Source: Candidatus Melainabacteria bacterium
GTDB lineage: Bacteria > Cyanobacteriota > Vampirovibrionia > 2-02-FULL-35-15
NCBI GenBank assembly: GCA_023250195.1
Contig: JAHFBF010000006.1
Coordinates: 1 to 64,000, forward strand
Length of the DNA: 64,000 nt
Reading direction: 5' to 3'
Positions 53,016-61,969 of this stretch are shown here, in pieces (position 1 is the first letter of the stretch; each line of letters begins with the position of its first letter). Made by a program: the position numbers and the translations under genes. Under the pieces are notes generated by a model. That model made no database searches. It was not told where the DNA came from and was given only the letters and a program-made list of their open reading frames with translations.

Positions 53016-53918
53016 ATGAGAACTTTTAAACTTCTTCAGGTAGATACTTTTACAGATAAATTATTTGGCGGGAATCCTGCTGCTGTAGTCTTTAATGCAG
53101 AAAGTTTATCAGATAATGAAATGAAACAAATAACCAGAGAAATGAATCTCTCTGAAACAGCATTTATATTGCCGAGTAAGGCAGGCAACTTTCGCTTACG
53201 ATATTTTACCCCTGGTGGAAATGAAATAAAGTTTTGTGGACATGCAACAGTTGGTACTTTACATGCAATAGCCTGTGAAAACGAATTTGGAATTACGAAA
53301 GCAGGAGTTTATCCATTAAAAGTAGAAACTAATGCAGGTTTAATGGACATGATTATTGATTATAAGAAAGAAAATGATATTTCAATTGAGTTTGATTCTA
53401 CAGGAATTGATTTAATAAATGATAAATACGAGCATAGTGTAATTGCTGAAAAATTAGGCATAAATGCTGAAATTATAGACAAAAACATTCCAGTAATGCG
53501 CGATAGAACAAATAATTATGTTTACTTGAAAATAAAATCACTGAATGATCTTGAAAATATAAACTATGATGTAAAAAGTGCTTATGATTTTGCTTCAATT
53601 GATGGAACAGTTATTTTTTGTTTGATGGTAAATGAAACATTTGATAAAAACAATCAAATTCACTCCAGATGTTTTGCTCCGCTTGTTGGGGTAAATGAAG
53701 ATCCTGCTACAGGCTCAGCACAGGGAGCTTTAGCTACTTATGCGCTTTTAAATAAGCTAATTCCAGATGATTTAAAAGTCATAGGGGCTGAGCAAGGGCA
53801 TTTTATAGGTAGGCCAAGTCAGATTAATATAAAGATTACTAAAGAAAACGGAAAGTATAAAGCAGCTGTATTAGCAAAGGCGATATCTGTTTTTAAAACC
53901 GAGTTGAAGCTTAAGTAG
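53016..53918 (+). CDS. PhzF family isomerase
   Basis: 300 residues. Conserved parts: LLQVDTFTDKLFGGNPAAVVF, EMNLSETAFILP (catalytic Glu near 45), FTPGGNEIKFCGHATVGTLHA, and EDPATGSAQGALATYAL. Known: the DapF-fold family includes the phenazine isomerase and many isomerases of unknown substrate. No phenazine genes nearby, so only the family is assigned. Divergent to rpe. Confidence 0.9.
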   Translation: MRTFKLLQVDTFTDKLFGGNPAAVVFNAESLSDNEMKQITREMNLSETAFILPSKAGNFRLRYFTPGGNEIKFCGHATVGTLHAIACENEFGITKAGVYPLKVETNAGLMDMIIDYKKENDISIEFDSTGIDLINDKYEHSVIAEKLGINAEIIDKNIPVMRDRTNNYVYLKIKSLNDLENINYDVKSAYDFASIDGTVIFCLMVNETFDKNNQIHSRCFAPLVGVNEDPATGSAQGALATYALLNKLIPDDLKVIGAEQGHFIGRPSQINIKITKENGKYKAAVLAKAISVFKTELKLK

Positions 53919-53956
53919 TTTTGTTAACCTAAGAACTATAAGTTATTCCCACTTAA

Positions 53957-54658
53957 AAGTTAAGAAGATTAAATTTTTCTAATAAATTTGGAAAATCAAG
54001 AATAGATTCAAGTCCTGATCTACAGATAGATGGAAGTCACTCTATAGAAGTTACAGGAAGTCCTGGTGCTAACCTCACAACATGTGAAGAAGCTGTAGTT
54101 ATTGAAAGTCCGAATTTTGTAGGGACTAACAGTATTGATTTAAGAATTACAAGTAGTGCTGGTGCTACTGTTAATAATAGTCCTATTGTAACTCTTACAG
54201 ATAGTCCAGGGACTAATTTGGACAGTTGTTCTAAATCTATAGTTATTAGGAGTGGAGACTTTACAGGAGAAGGTAGTTCAAGATTGAACATTGTAGATAG
54301 CTCAGGTTCATCTATTACAGAAAGTCCTCGAGCAACACTAGAGAAAAGCCCAGGTTCAAAACTTATTACAAGTAATAGGCCTACTTTAGTTGAAAGTGCA
54401 AATTCTACAATTCATAATTGTGATGGGGGAATAATCACAAGAAGTCCTGGTACTTATACTGAAGATAGCTCTGATGTAAAAGTTACAAATAGTCCAAATA
54501 CAAAGGTAATAGATAGTATTGATGCAAATGTGGTAGAAAGTCCAGGAGCACACTTGGAAACTGCTGCTGGCTCTGAAGTAGTAAGAACACCAAATATTCA
54601 TTTAGTAAATGAGCAAAATGCTAGATATGTAAACGGTGTAAAAGTAATCTTGAACTAG
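53957..54658 (+). pseudogene. Octapeptide-repeat solenoid ORF without a normal start codon
   Basis: Open for 233 codons from after a TAA (53954-53956) to TAG (54656-54658). From 54011 to 54634 it is exactly 26 contiguous octapeptides with no indel. The pattern is S-P-x-x-x-(I/V/L)-x-(polar): for example SPGTNLDS, SPNTKVID, SIDANVVE, SPGAHLET. Position 1 is Ser, Cys, Thr or Ala in 25 of 26 (Cys in units 4, 10 and 18). Position 6 is Ile, Val or Leu in nearly all. Probably a beta-solenoid. There is no ATG or GTG in frame before the repeats; the only ordinary start is TTG at 54218, inside unit 9. So it is a 5'-truncated gene, a frameshifted one, or starts at a rare codon. It may also be the 3' part of a longer surface protein. 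Confidence 0.75.
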
Positions 54659-54776
54659 CTCTTATGACTCGACTACTATCTTATATCTACAATCTGTAAT
54701 TATAATAACCGGATTTTTTATAAAGCAGAGGTTATTTGTGATTCTCTGATTCTCTAATTTCTGATACTCTAGAACT

Positions 54777-56288
54777 ATGGGTTTTTTAAGAAGAAATTTC
54801 CGGCTTTTTATAATAATAATTACTATTTTTGTTTCTTTTTCATCCTTCTTTACTATTTATTTAAGTGGATCTTACAAGCACTTAAAGAAACTGGAATCAG
54901 GACTTTCTCAGGCGAGGTTGCAAAAAGAATCAATATTAACTGAAAGAGTGGTTGGATTAAATGAAACTGCTCTAGAAGATCCTGTTCAGCAATTCAAAAA
55001 AGAAAAAGATGTTTCTAACCAAACTATAAAAGAAATAGATACCAAAATAAAAGGGTCACAGATTCTTCTTCAAAATTCTCTTATCACAGTTCTTACACAA
55101 CTTAAACTTGGTCTGGATCTGGTGGGAGGGGCACAGCTTACATTTCAGGCTTTAACCGGTCCTGATGTAAAAGAAATAAACAAGGATGTTATTGCTGGTT
55201 TAATTAAAGTATTTGAAAACAGGGTAAATGCTTCAGGTACTACAGAAGCAATTGTTCAGCAGGTAGGGAAAGATCGAATACTTGTAGAAATACCGGGAGC
55301 AGATCCGGAGGTTGTAAAAAGAAGGCTTTTAAAGACTGCATTTTTAGAGTTTAAGGAACCTGCAAAGTACATTGATAAAAAACCTGGAGATGTTATCGAT
55401 CCAACAAAGCCAGCTCAGTTTATCTGGTATTCAAGTGGAATTACAGGAAAAGATCTTAAAAAAGCACAGGCAGTTACTGATGGAGCGGGAAACTGGTTAA
55501 TTGCTTTTTCGCTTAGAGGTCCTGCAATTGAGAAATTTGGAAGATTGACAGAAAGATTAGTTGGTAAGCCAATTGCAATTTTTCTGGATGGAAGGTTAAT
55601 ATCCAGCCCAACAGTACGCTCAGCAATTACCGGTGGTGAAGGACAAATAGAAGGAAGATTTACTGCAGAAGAAGCTCAGGATCTTGCGGTTCAGCTTAAT
55701 GCCGGTGCACTGCCAACACCTGTAAAAATTATTCAGGAACGATCAGTCGGTGCTACCCTTGGTCAGGATTCAATAGATAAAAGCCTTCACGCTGGTTTAT
55801 ATGGAATATTGTTTGTAATTTTATTTATGATTGTTTTTTATAGGCTGCCTGGTTTGATTGCAGGTTTTGCACTGGTTTTGTATACTCTTGTAACCATTGC
55901 AATTTTTGAACAGACAGTTACGCTGACTTTAGCCGGTGTTGCAGGTTTTATATTAAGTATTGGTATGGCAGTAGATGCAAACATTCTTATTTTTGAAAGA
56001 ACAAAAGAAGAACTAAGAGCAGGAAAAAGTTTCTTTAATGCAATTGATGCAGGTTTTGAGAGAGCGTTTACCAGTATTTTTGACAGCAACATAAATACGC
56101 TGATAGCATGTTTTGTACTTTTAATTTTTGGGGCCGGCATTGTAAGAGGCTTTGCCATTACTCTTGCAATAGGCGTTCTGGTCAGTATGTTCTCAGCGAT
56201 TTTTGTTACAAAGACATTGCTTTCAGTTATTACAAAGATTCATGCATTTAGAAATCCTGTTTTGTTTGGAGTGAAATTAAGCAGCTAA
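54777..56288 (+). CDS. secD: Protein translocase subunit SecD
   Basis: 503 residues. N-terminal membrane helix (FRLFIIIITIFVSFSSFF), conserved LGLDLVGGAQLTFQAL near 112, periplasmic P1-type domain, then six-helix membrane part with GLYGILFVILFMIVFYRLPG, SIGMAVDANILIFERTKEEL and FGAGIVRGFAITLAIGVL. Known: SecD with SecF helps SecYEG export proteins using the proton gradient. SecF, usually next to or fused with SecD, does not follow; a convergent gene overlaps its last 12 bases. The upstream 100 bases have repeated CTGATTCTCT-like runs. Confidence 0.95.
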   Translation: MGFLRRNFRLFIIIITIFVSFSSFFTIYLSGSYKHLKKLESGLSQARLQKESILTERVVGLNETALEDPVQQFKKEKDVSNQTIKEIDTKIKGSQILLQNSLITVLTQLKLGLDLVGGAQLTFQALTGPDVKEINKDVIAGLIKVFENRVNASGTTEAIVQQVGKDRILVEIPGADPEVVKRRLLKTAFLEFKEPAKYIDKKPGDVIDPTKPAQFIWYSSGITGKDLKKAQAVTDGAGNWLIAFSLRGPAIEKFGRLTERLVGKPIAIFLDGRLISSPTVRSAITGGEGQIEGRFTAEEAQDLAVQLNAGALPTPVKIIQERSVGATLGQDSIDKSLHAGLYGILFVILFMIVFYRLPGLIAGFALVLYTLVTIAIFEQTVTLTLAGVAGFILSIGMAVDANILIFERTKEELRAGKSFFNAIDAGFERAFTSIFDSNINTLIACFVLLIFGAGIVRGFAITLAIGVLVSMFSAIFVTKTLLSVITKIHAFRNPVLFGVKLSS

Positions 56289-57644
56289 CATATTTTTTGC
56301 TCTTAACTTAGTTATACTGTTTACAATCATATTTATTCCCCAAACTAATCCTGCATGTAGAGCAAAACCCTGATAAAGGCATTTTGCATGTTTCTCTTCA
56401 GCTTCAAGTTTTAGTACTTCTTTTCTTGAATTATCCAGATCCGTTGCTTCAACTGCTTTAAACACATGGTTGATTTTTGCTGGTTCAGGGAATTTATTTC
56501 TTGCTCTCATAAACAAACTGTCATTTGAATTAGTATTTGAGTAGCTTGAATCAACAAGAATCCCTTCTTTAATGCCGTATTTTTTAGCTAGTTCTTTATC
56601 AGCTCTTTTTGCTAGAAGCCCATTTGTAAACCTGTGTCCAAACCACCAGGATGTTACTACTGTAAGAAGTTTTAAAATCTTTTCACCTCTCTCTAGACTT
56701 CCTTGGGATAAACAAATTTGTCCAATCCATTTTGGTGGTACTGTATAGGACAAAAGAAGTCCTAGCTTTGGATAAACACCGTGAGTCATATCCAGTTGAT
56801 CCTGAACTATGTTTAAAAATCTGTTATTTGCCACAATCTCTTTATTGCTGGATTTATTTAGGAGTATTGCATTGGTGATAGGTGAAAGAAAACACATTGC
56901 ACCGGTTAGAATTTTTTGAAACATATTAAGTTCTTCTGAATCACCTGTTATGTTGCTTTCTTCATCGCTTACATAGCTTTTTGTACCGGTAAATCGATCT
57001 TCACCCAGGATACATTTTCTGAATAATCTTGTTGCTAACCCAACACTTGATGACCAGCTTCCTTCTACTAAACTTTCAATTATAATTACTGAGCTTTTTA
57101 ATTTTCTTATATGTTTAGCCATTTCTTCTGATGGAGTGAAATTATGGGAAAATTCTTGAATTTCTTTTCCTTCTTCTTCAAATTTGTTCGCTTGCTTTTC
57201 TTTTCCTGCTTTTTTAAATAATGATGCTATAAAATTTTTATCTTCAGTCTCTTCAACGTTGAGCCTATTAATCCCTTCTTTTAAGGACTCAAGATTTTGT
57301 GTTTCTTTCATGCTGAATTTTAAATATTGTTTTGTGTATTTTTGAAGCTCATGTGGCAAAGTCATTTTCCCTACAATATTTGCGACGGAAGAAGTTATAA
57401 ATGGAGAAGTAAATAATATAGCTGTGCCATATAAGCATTCAAAAGTGGTATCTAAAAAGTTTTTATAATTTCTAAATACACTTGCTAGCATTGCTGGAAG
57501 ATCAAATGAGACTAAATCAAGAAATGTTCTATACGTAGATTCACGTGAGCATATAATATTTGCAAAGTTGGTTAATCTGCTTGTTTGTCTTCTTGTTGGA
57601 ATTGGATTTCCAATAGAAACATTTTTTGTGGTTATGCTACTCAT
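56277..57644 (-). CDS. Lineage-specific protein, paralogue of the gene at 28341
   Basis: 455 residues from the ATG at 57644. Matches the protein at 28341 along its length: SRESTYRTFLDLVSFDLPAM, ASVFRNYKNFLDTTFE, DQLDMTHGVYPKLGLL, TSWWFGHRFTNGLLA, KKYGIKEGILVDS. N-terminal Ser/Thr-rich tail, hydrophobic segments in the middle (AMLASVFRNYKNFLD, GTAILFTSPFITS) and a last helix near 430. Its 3' end overlaps secD by 12 bases on the other strand. Family unknown to me; two members in 64 kb suggest an expanded lineage-specific family. Confidence 0.75.
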   Translation of the reverse strand: MSSITTKNVSIGNPIPTRRQTSRLTNFANIICSRESTYRTFLDLVSFDLPAMLASVFRNYKNFLDTTFECLYGTAILFTSPFITSSVANIVGKMTLPHELQKYTKQYLKFSMKETQNLESLKEGINRLNVEETEDKNFIASLFKKAGKEKQANKFEEEGKEIQEFSHNFTPSEEMAKHIRKLKSSVIIIESLVEGSWSSSVGLATRLFRKCILGEDRFTGTKSYVSDEESNITGDSEELNMFQKILTGAMCFLSPITNAILLNKSSNKEIVANNRFLNIVQDQLDMTHGVYPKLGLLLSYTVPPKWIGQICLSQGSLERGEKILKLLTVVTSWWFGHRFTNGLLAKRADKELAKKYGIKEGILVDSSYSNTNSNDSLFMRARNKFPEPAKINHVFKAVEATDLDNSRKEVLKLEAEEKHAKCLYQGFALHAGLVWGINMIVNSITKLRAKNMLAA

Positions 57645-57837
57645 ATAATACAATTTGAAAAGCTTCTCTTAAATATTGATTTCTAATTTGTAAATAGATA
57701 CTATCTCAACTGTTTATGAGATGAAATATACAGTTCCTGAAATTCTGACTACTACAGTTGCTTTTTTATTAAAGTTTTCTAAATTATGTCTTTAATTACC
57801 TTAACTAACCATAATATATTGCTTGTATTTATGGGAA

Positions 57838-57843
57838 TATAAT
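57838..57843 (+). promoter_or_regulatory. -10 box of the MocR gene (leaderless type)
   Basis: TATAAT, six bases (CAATTA), then ATG at 57850, no Shine-Dalgarno site. No clear -35. Confidence 0.5.
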
Positions 57844-57849
57844 CAATTA

Positions 57850-59280
57850 ATGCCAATCAAAGTCGAAAAATACATTTATGAAGATATTGCAGATAAGCTT
57901 GCAAATCAGATTACAAAAGGGGTTTATAAAGTTGGTGAACAAATTCCCTCTGTAAGAAAACTTAGTCAGGATCTTGGCATCAGCACAAAAACAGTTGAGC
58001 AATCATACATATTTCTTGAAGGTTTAGGATTAATAGAAGCAAAGCCACAGAAAGGATATTATGTCCGTAATATTACAAGTAAAATTCTGTGCGAGCCTGA
58101 AAAACCCGAGATAGAAATTTCTGCAAACTCATACTCGGGAGAAGAATTAGTCGGAGAGTTTGTTAAGTCAGCAAAGATTCCTGATGCCGTGCTATTAGGA
58201 CTTGCAGTACCTTCAAATGAAATTCTCCCCGGGAAAAAACTGAACCAGATTTTAGCCAGAATATGCAAGGATTCAGATACAAAAGGAATCGGGTATGAAT
58301 TTCCCCCTGGAAATTACGATCTAAGACAGCAAATTGCTAAACGATCAATTGAATGGAAAGAAAGCCTTTCTCCAGACGATATGATTATTACTAATGGTAC
58401 AACTGAAGGATTAATGCTTGCTCTGCAATCTGTTGCAAAATCTGGTGATTGTATTATTACAGAATCACCGACAAGTTTTGGAATCCTGCAGGTAATAGAC
58501 AATCTTGGAATGAAAACAATTGAAATACCAACTCATCCAAGATCAGGCATTGATATTACTGTTTTAAGATCAGCTTTAAATTCTCATAAAGTTGGAGCGG
58601 CAATTTTATGTCCTAATATAAGTAACCCTTTGGGTTCAATTATGCCAGATGAAAGTAAAATAGAGCTTTATAAGATGTTTTTAAAAAAAGAAATTCCAAT
58701 TATTGAAGATGATGTTTATGGAGAATTATATTTCAGCTCTGCAAAACCAAAATCAGTAAAAGCTTATGACGAAAAAGGGATTGTTATTTATTGTTCTTCA
58801 TTTTCAAAAACAATTGCTCCTGGTTATCGCATTGGCTGGATGTATCCAGGGAGATACTTCAAAAAAGCAAATAAGCTTAAGATATTTACCTCATATGCCT
58901 CTGCTACATTGCCTCAGATGGCAATAGCTGAATTTCTGAGAACAGGAGGCTATGACCGAAGTTTAAGAGAACTAAGGAAGAAGTATGAGTCTCAAACTTC
59001 AATAATTTCAAGATATGTAAGTGAATATTTCCCTGAAGATACCAAATTATCAAAACCGCAGGGAGGATTTTTCCTATGGATAGAGCTTCCTAGAAAGGTA
59101 AGTTCCCTCGAATTACAAAAATTAGCACTAAAGAAAAAAATCACGATTGCGCCAGGTCCACTATTTTCTACTCATATAAACTATCTGAATTATATTAGAC
59201 TTAGTTGTGGTTTTCCTCTTACGCCTGAAATTAAAGATGCAATTAGAACGCTTGGACTACTTTGCAAGAGCTTGATGTAG
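57850..59280 (+). CDS. MocR-type GntR/aminotransferase regulator
   Basis: 476 residues from ATG at 57850 (the open frame begins with TTG at 57823). Winged-helix GntR domain at the start: IYEDIADKLANQITKGVYKVGEQIPSVRKLSQ and STKTVEQSYIFLEGLGLIE. Then a fold-type I PLP domain with ITNGTTEGLMLALQSVA, PNISNPLGSIMP, and CSSFSKTIAPGYRIGW, whose Lys should hold PLP. Known: MocR proteins sense PLP or amino compounds and control genes of vitamin B6, GABA or amino acid metabolism. Its target is not clear here. It ends 24 bases inside the end of convergent wecG. A plain aminotransferase with a regulatory domain cannot be excluded. Confidence 0.9.
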   Translation: MPIKVEKYIYEDIADKLANQITKGVYKVGEQIPSVRKLSQDLGISTKTVEQSYIFLEGLGLIEAKPQKGYYVRNITSKILCEPEKPEIEISANSYSGEELVGEFVKSAKIPDAVLLGLAVPSNEILPGKKLNQILARICKDSDTKGIGYEFPPGNYDLRQQIAKRSIEWKESLSPDDMIITNGTTEGLMLALQSVAKSGDCIITESPTSFGILQVIDNLGMKTIEIPTHPRSGIDITVLRSALNSHKVGAAILCPNISNPLGSIMPDESKIELYKMFLKKEIPIIEDDVYGELYFSSAKPKSVKAYDEKGIVIYCSSFSKTIAPGYRIGWMYPGRYFKKANKLKIFTSYASATLPQMAIAEFLRTGGYDRSLRELRKKYESQTSIISRYVSEYFPEDTKLSKPQGGFFLWIELPRKVSSLELQKLALKKKITIAPGPLFSTHINYLNYIRLSCGFPLTPEIKDAIRTLGLLCKSLM

Positions 59281-60021
59281 ATATTTTTCTTTAACCACCA
59301 TCCATACAAACTTTGGTAGTGATTTTAAGATTCTTGTTGCTCTTGCAGGCTGAGTAATCACTCTGTAAAACCACTCCAGATGATTATCTCTAAATAACTT
59401 TGGTGCTCTTTTTACTTTTCCTGACCAGACATCTAAACTCCCGCCAATTCCGATCATTACACTTTGTGGAAAGAGGTGAGAATGTTTATTTATCCAGATT
59501 TCCTGCCTTGGACTTCCAAGAGCTACTAAAACCAAGTCAGGATTCTCACCTGCAATTTCTTCTGCAATCTTTAAATCCTTTTCAATTCCCTGATAACCAT
59601 CAATAGCTTTTACAAGATTAATACTAGAATATTTACTTTGTATTGCAAAAACCACTTTTTCCAAAGTTGAAATTGAGCTTCCAAAAATCGCAACTCTTTT
59701 TTTAAATTCATCTGCTGAATCTAAAATCTTTTCTGCAAGTTCAATACCAGGAACCCGTTCTATTTTTGCTGAGCCATTCTTTTCTTCGTTTTTATTTAAG
59801 GTCTTAAATGCCCAGACTGTACCTGTTCCATCCGGAACAATAAGATTGGCATTGTTTATTGCAGCCTGAAGCTCAATATTTTTTGTAGCATTTACAATCA
59901 TTTCAGGATTTAAAGTTACAATTTTTAATTGCTTTGGATTTGATAAAGCCATTCTTGCAAAAAATACAACTTCATCTAAAGTGAAAGTATCAATTGGCTG
60001 ATTTAGTACACGTTTGCGCAT
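59257..60021 (-). CDS. WecG/TagA/CpsF family glycosyltransferase
   Basis: 254 residues. Conserved TLNPEMIVNATKN near 38, IVPDGTGTVWAF near 66, RVPGIELAEKILD, VALGSPRQEIWINKH near 178, and GIGGSLDVWSGKVKRAP near 200. Known: the family transfers N-acetylmannosamine-type sugars onto lipid-linked precursors for wall polymers or O-antigen-like glycans at the membrane. Next to csaB (18 bases downstream) and convergent to mocR. Its own -10 box lies six bases before the start, so it may also be expressed apart from csaB. Confidence 0.9.
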   Translation of the reverse strand: MRKRVLNQPIDTFTLDEVVFFARMALSNPKQLKIVTLNPEMIVNATKNIELQAAINNANLIVPDGTGTVWAFKTLNKNEEKNGSAKIERVPGIELAEKILDSADEFKKRVAIFGSSISTLEKVVFAIQSKYSSINLVKAIDGYQGIEKDLKIAEEIAGENPDLVLVALGSPRQEIWINKHSHLFPQSVMIGIGGSLDVWSGKVKRAPKLFRDNHLEWFYRVITQPARATRILKSLPKFVWMVVKEKYLHQALAK

Positions 60022-60027
60022 GAAAAT

Positions 60028-60033
60028 ATTATA
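60028..60033 (-). promoter_or_regulatory. -10 box of the wecG-like gene (leaderless type)
   Basis: TATAAT on the minus strand, six bases (ATTTTC), then ATG. It lies in the 18-base gap after csaB. Confidence 0.45.
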
Positions 60034-60039
60034 CCTTTT

Positions 60040-61119
60040 TCAAGTCAAGACTTTTTTTAACATTTCAATATTTCTTTTGTTTAACTCATGTACTTTCTTT
60101 TTTGTCAGTTTGGCTTTATCAATTGAGTGCTGCATGTTCTGCCAAAAATAATTCCATGGCTGCTCCATATCATCTCTAAATCCAACCCCTACCTGAGATG
60201 CAAAATCAAGAAGTGATTTGACTTTCTGATCATAAATTAATCCAAATACAGGCTTTTCATTTGATAGTGCAACTAAGAGAGAATGATACCTCATACCCAT
60301 TAATGCGTCACAACTTGCAAGCACTCCTGCTTGCTGTGGTACTGAAAGGGATGGAAAAGTTTCAAGCATAATTATTCTGTTTGGCTCATTTACTTTTTTT
60401 ACTGCAAGATCCTGTAATTCATATAAAATTGGAGAATCTTCCTGGGCTGTGCATGGGATAAGTACTATCTGCCAGTCTTTCATTCCATTTACAATTCTTG
60501 ATAGCTTATCGGCAAAATTTGATATGTGACGGCTCTTTAGATATTTGTCATTTCTAAGTGAGACACCAAGTATTGGAAGTTGCCAGTTCACCTCTTTTAT
60601 TAATTTTTGAAAAGAATAATCAAATTCAATTCCCCATACAGGATCACAGGTTACAAACACATTGCTTCCATCTGAAATATATTCTGCAGAAGCTTGATCT
60701 CTTACTGAAATCCACTTTACAGCTTTCATTCCAAAATTAAATAATCTCTGTGATATCTTTCTTTGAAACGGACCAATTCCTGCTCCAAAAAATGTAATTT
60801 CTTTCCCGAATAACCCTGCAAAAAAAAGTTGCAGAAAGTAATAAGCAAAGCTTTTAAAGCTTGTTTTATCCTGAAATACTCCCCCTGTAAAAATTAATTT
60901 ATTATGTGTAAGTAAGGCATTAAATACTTCAAATGGATTCCATCTATTTACAGCATTTACATTGTAGATGTTTGATGTAATATCTGGTTTGTTTGATAAT
61001 ACAGTTATATTAGTTCTTTGAACACCAAGTTCCACAAGATGCTTAACTAGAACATAAAGCAGTGCTTCATCTCCAAAATTGTCGAATCCAAAATATCCAC
61101 TGATTAGAACTTTTTGCAT
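60040..61119 (-). CDS. csaB: Polysaccharide pyruvyl transferase CsaB
   Basis: 359 residues. N-terminal ISGYFGFDNFGDEALLYVLV near residue 5, LIFTGGVFQDKTS near 75, FFGAGIGPFQ near 108, WISVRDQASAEYI near 135, and GMRYHSLLVALSNEKPVFGL near 275. Known: CsaB adds pyruvate to wall polysaccharides, the anchor for SLH-domain proteins. Its pairing with wecG suggests synthesis of a pyruvylated secondary polymer. First gene of the two-gene unit; no Shine-Dalgarno at the start is obvious. Confidence 0.9.
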   Translation of the reverse strand: MQKVLISGYFGFDNFGDEALLYVLVKHLVELGVQRTNITVLSNKPDITSNIYNVNAVNRWNPFEVFNALLTHNKLIFTGGVFQDKTSFKSFAYYFLQLFFAGLFGKEITFFGAGIGPFQRKISQRLFNFGMKAVKWISVRDQASAEYISDGSNVFVTCDPVWGIEFDYSFQKLIKEVNWQLPILGVSLRNDKYLKSRHISNFADKLSRIVNGMKDWQIVLIPCTAQEDSPILYELQDLAVKKVNEPNRIIMLETFPSLSVPQQAGVLASCDALMGMRYHSLLVALSNEKPVFGLIYDQKVKSLLDFASQVGVGFRDDMEQPWNYFWQNMQHSIDKAKLTKKKVHELNKRNIEMLKKVLT

Positions 61120-61316
61120 AAGTCAGGACTAACCCTATTTTTTATCAAGTAGAAATAATCTATTTGCCGCTGCTTGTTTGATTTTAAGCTTTTTGTGGCA
61201 AATTTATCAAGAGAAGCCCTATTTTTATTAATAAATAAGAAAAGAGGCTTTTTATCTGATTATTAATTCGGCCAGGGGTATCTGATTTGTTCCTGTGCCT
61301 AGCAAAATATAAAAAA

Positions 61317-61967
61317 ATGGAAACGACTACACCACAAGTTTTAACATCTCCAGTTTTAGTTGGGGAGCTTGCTGAATTTAATTTGGTTCATATACTTCAA
61401 CTACTCAATGAATGTAATACTAATGGAGTTCTGCAGGTAAAAAAAGGTGCATTATATGGAGTTATGTACTTTGAACATGGTCAAATAATTGATGCTCATG
61501 TTCTTACATATGATGGTGAAGATGCAATTTATGAAATATTTTTATGGTTGACAGGCAAGTTTTCATTTTATTCTCTTTCAGTCCAAAGACCAAAAACAAT
61601 TAAGCGCCCAACGGAAGATTTAATTCTTACCGGGGCACGCTATGACGAGAGATGGAGAAAACTGTGTAAACTTGGTATTAATTCAAGAACGATTTTAAAA
61701 TCAAAATCAGATGAAGAAATTGCAAGGATGATAGCTGAAGAAGAAGAAGGAACCATACATTTAGCTCAGGCAGATCAGGAATTTCTTCATGCTGCAGATG
61801 GAATAAAGCCTCTTGGTGAAATAGCAAGTCAGCTTGGATATAACAGACGAAAACTGGTTACAATTTTATCTTTCTTACTTACAAACAACTTTTTAGACAT
61901 TATATCTGTAGACACTAACACTCCTTTTAGTGATGGTACACAGGCTTTTATGCCGGAACTGGATTAG
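61317..61967 (+). CDS. PATAN (DUF4388) domain protein
   Basis: 216 residues from the ATG at 61317. The PATAN domain spans about 15-110: LVGELAEFNLVHILQLLNECNTNGVLQV, YGVMYFEHGQIIDAHVLTYDGEDAIYEIFLWLTGKFSF. A C-terminal winged-helix-like part follows (LAQADQEFLHAADGIKPLGEIASQLGYNRRKLVTILSFLLTNNFL; split here as a domain of about 60 residues). Known: PATAN is typical of cyanobacterial PatA/PixG response regulators controlling motility and heterocyst patterning; here there is no receiver domain. It points to a cyanobacterial relative. Divergent to csaB and convergent with mraY. Confidence 0.85.
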   Translation: METTTPQVLTSPVLVGELAEFNLVHILQLLNECNTNGVLQVKKGALYGVMYFEHGQIIDAHVLTYDGEDAIYEIFLWLTGKFSFYSLSVQRPKTIKRPTEDLILTGARYDERWRKLCKLGINSRTILKSKSDEEIARMIAEEEEGTIHLAQADQEFLHAADGIKPLGEIASQLGYNRRKLVTILSFLLTNNFLDIISVDTNTPFSDGTQAFMPELD

Positions 61968-61969
61968 TA

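Noticed and set aside
57721-57795. 24-codon ORF starting ATGAAATATACAGTTCCTGA before mocR
   Set aside because: Too short, no ribosome site, no pattern.
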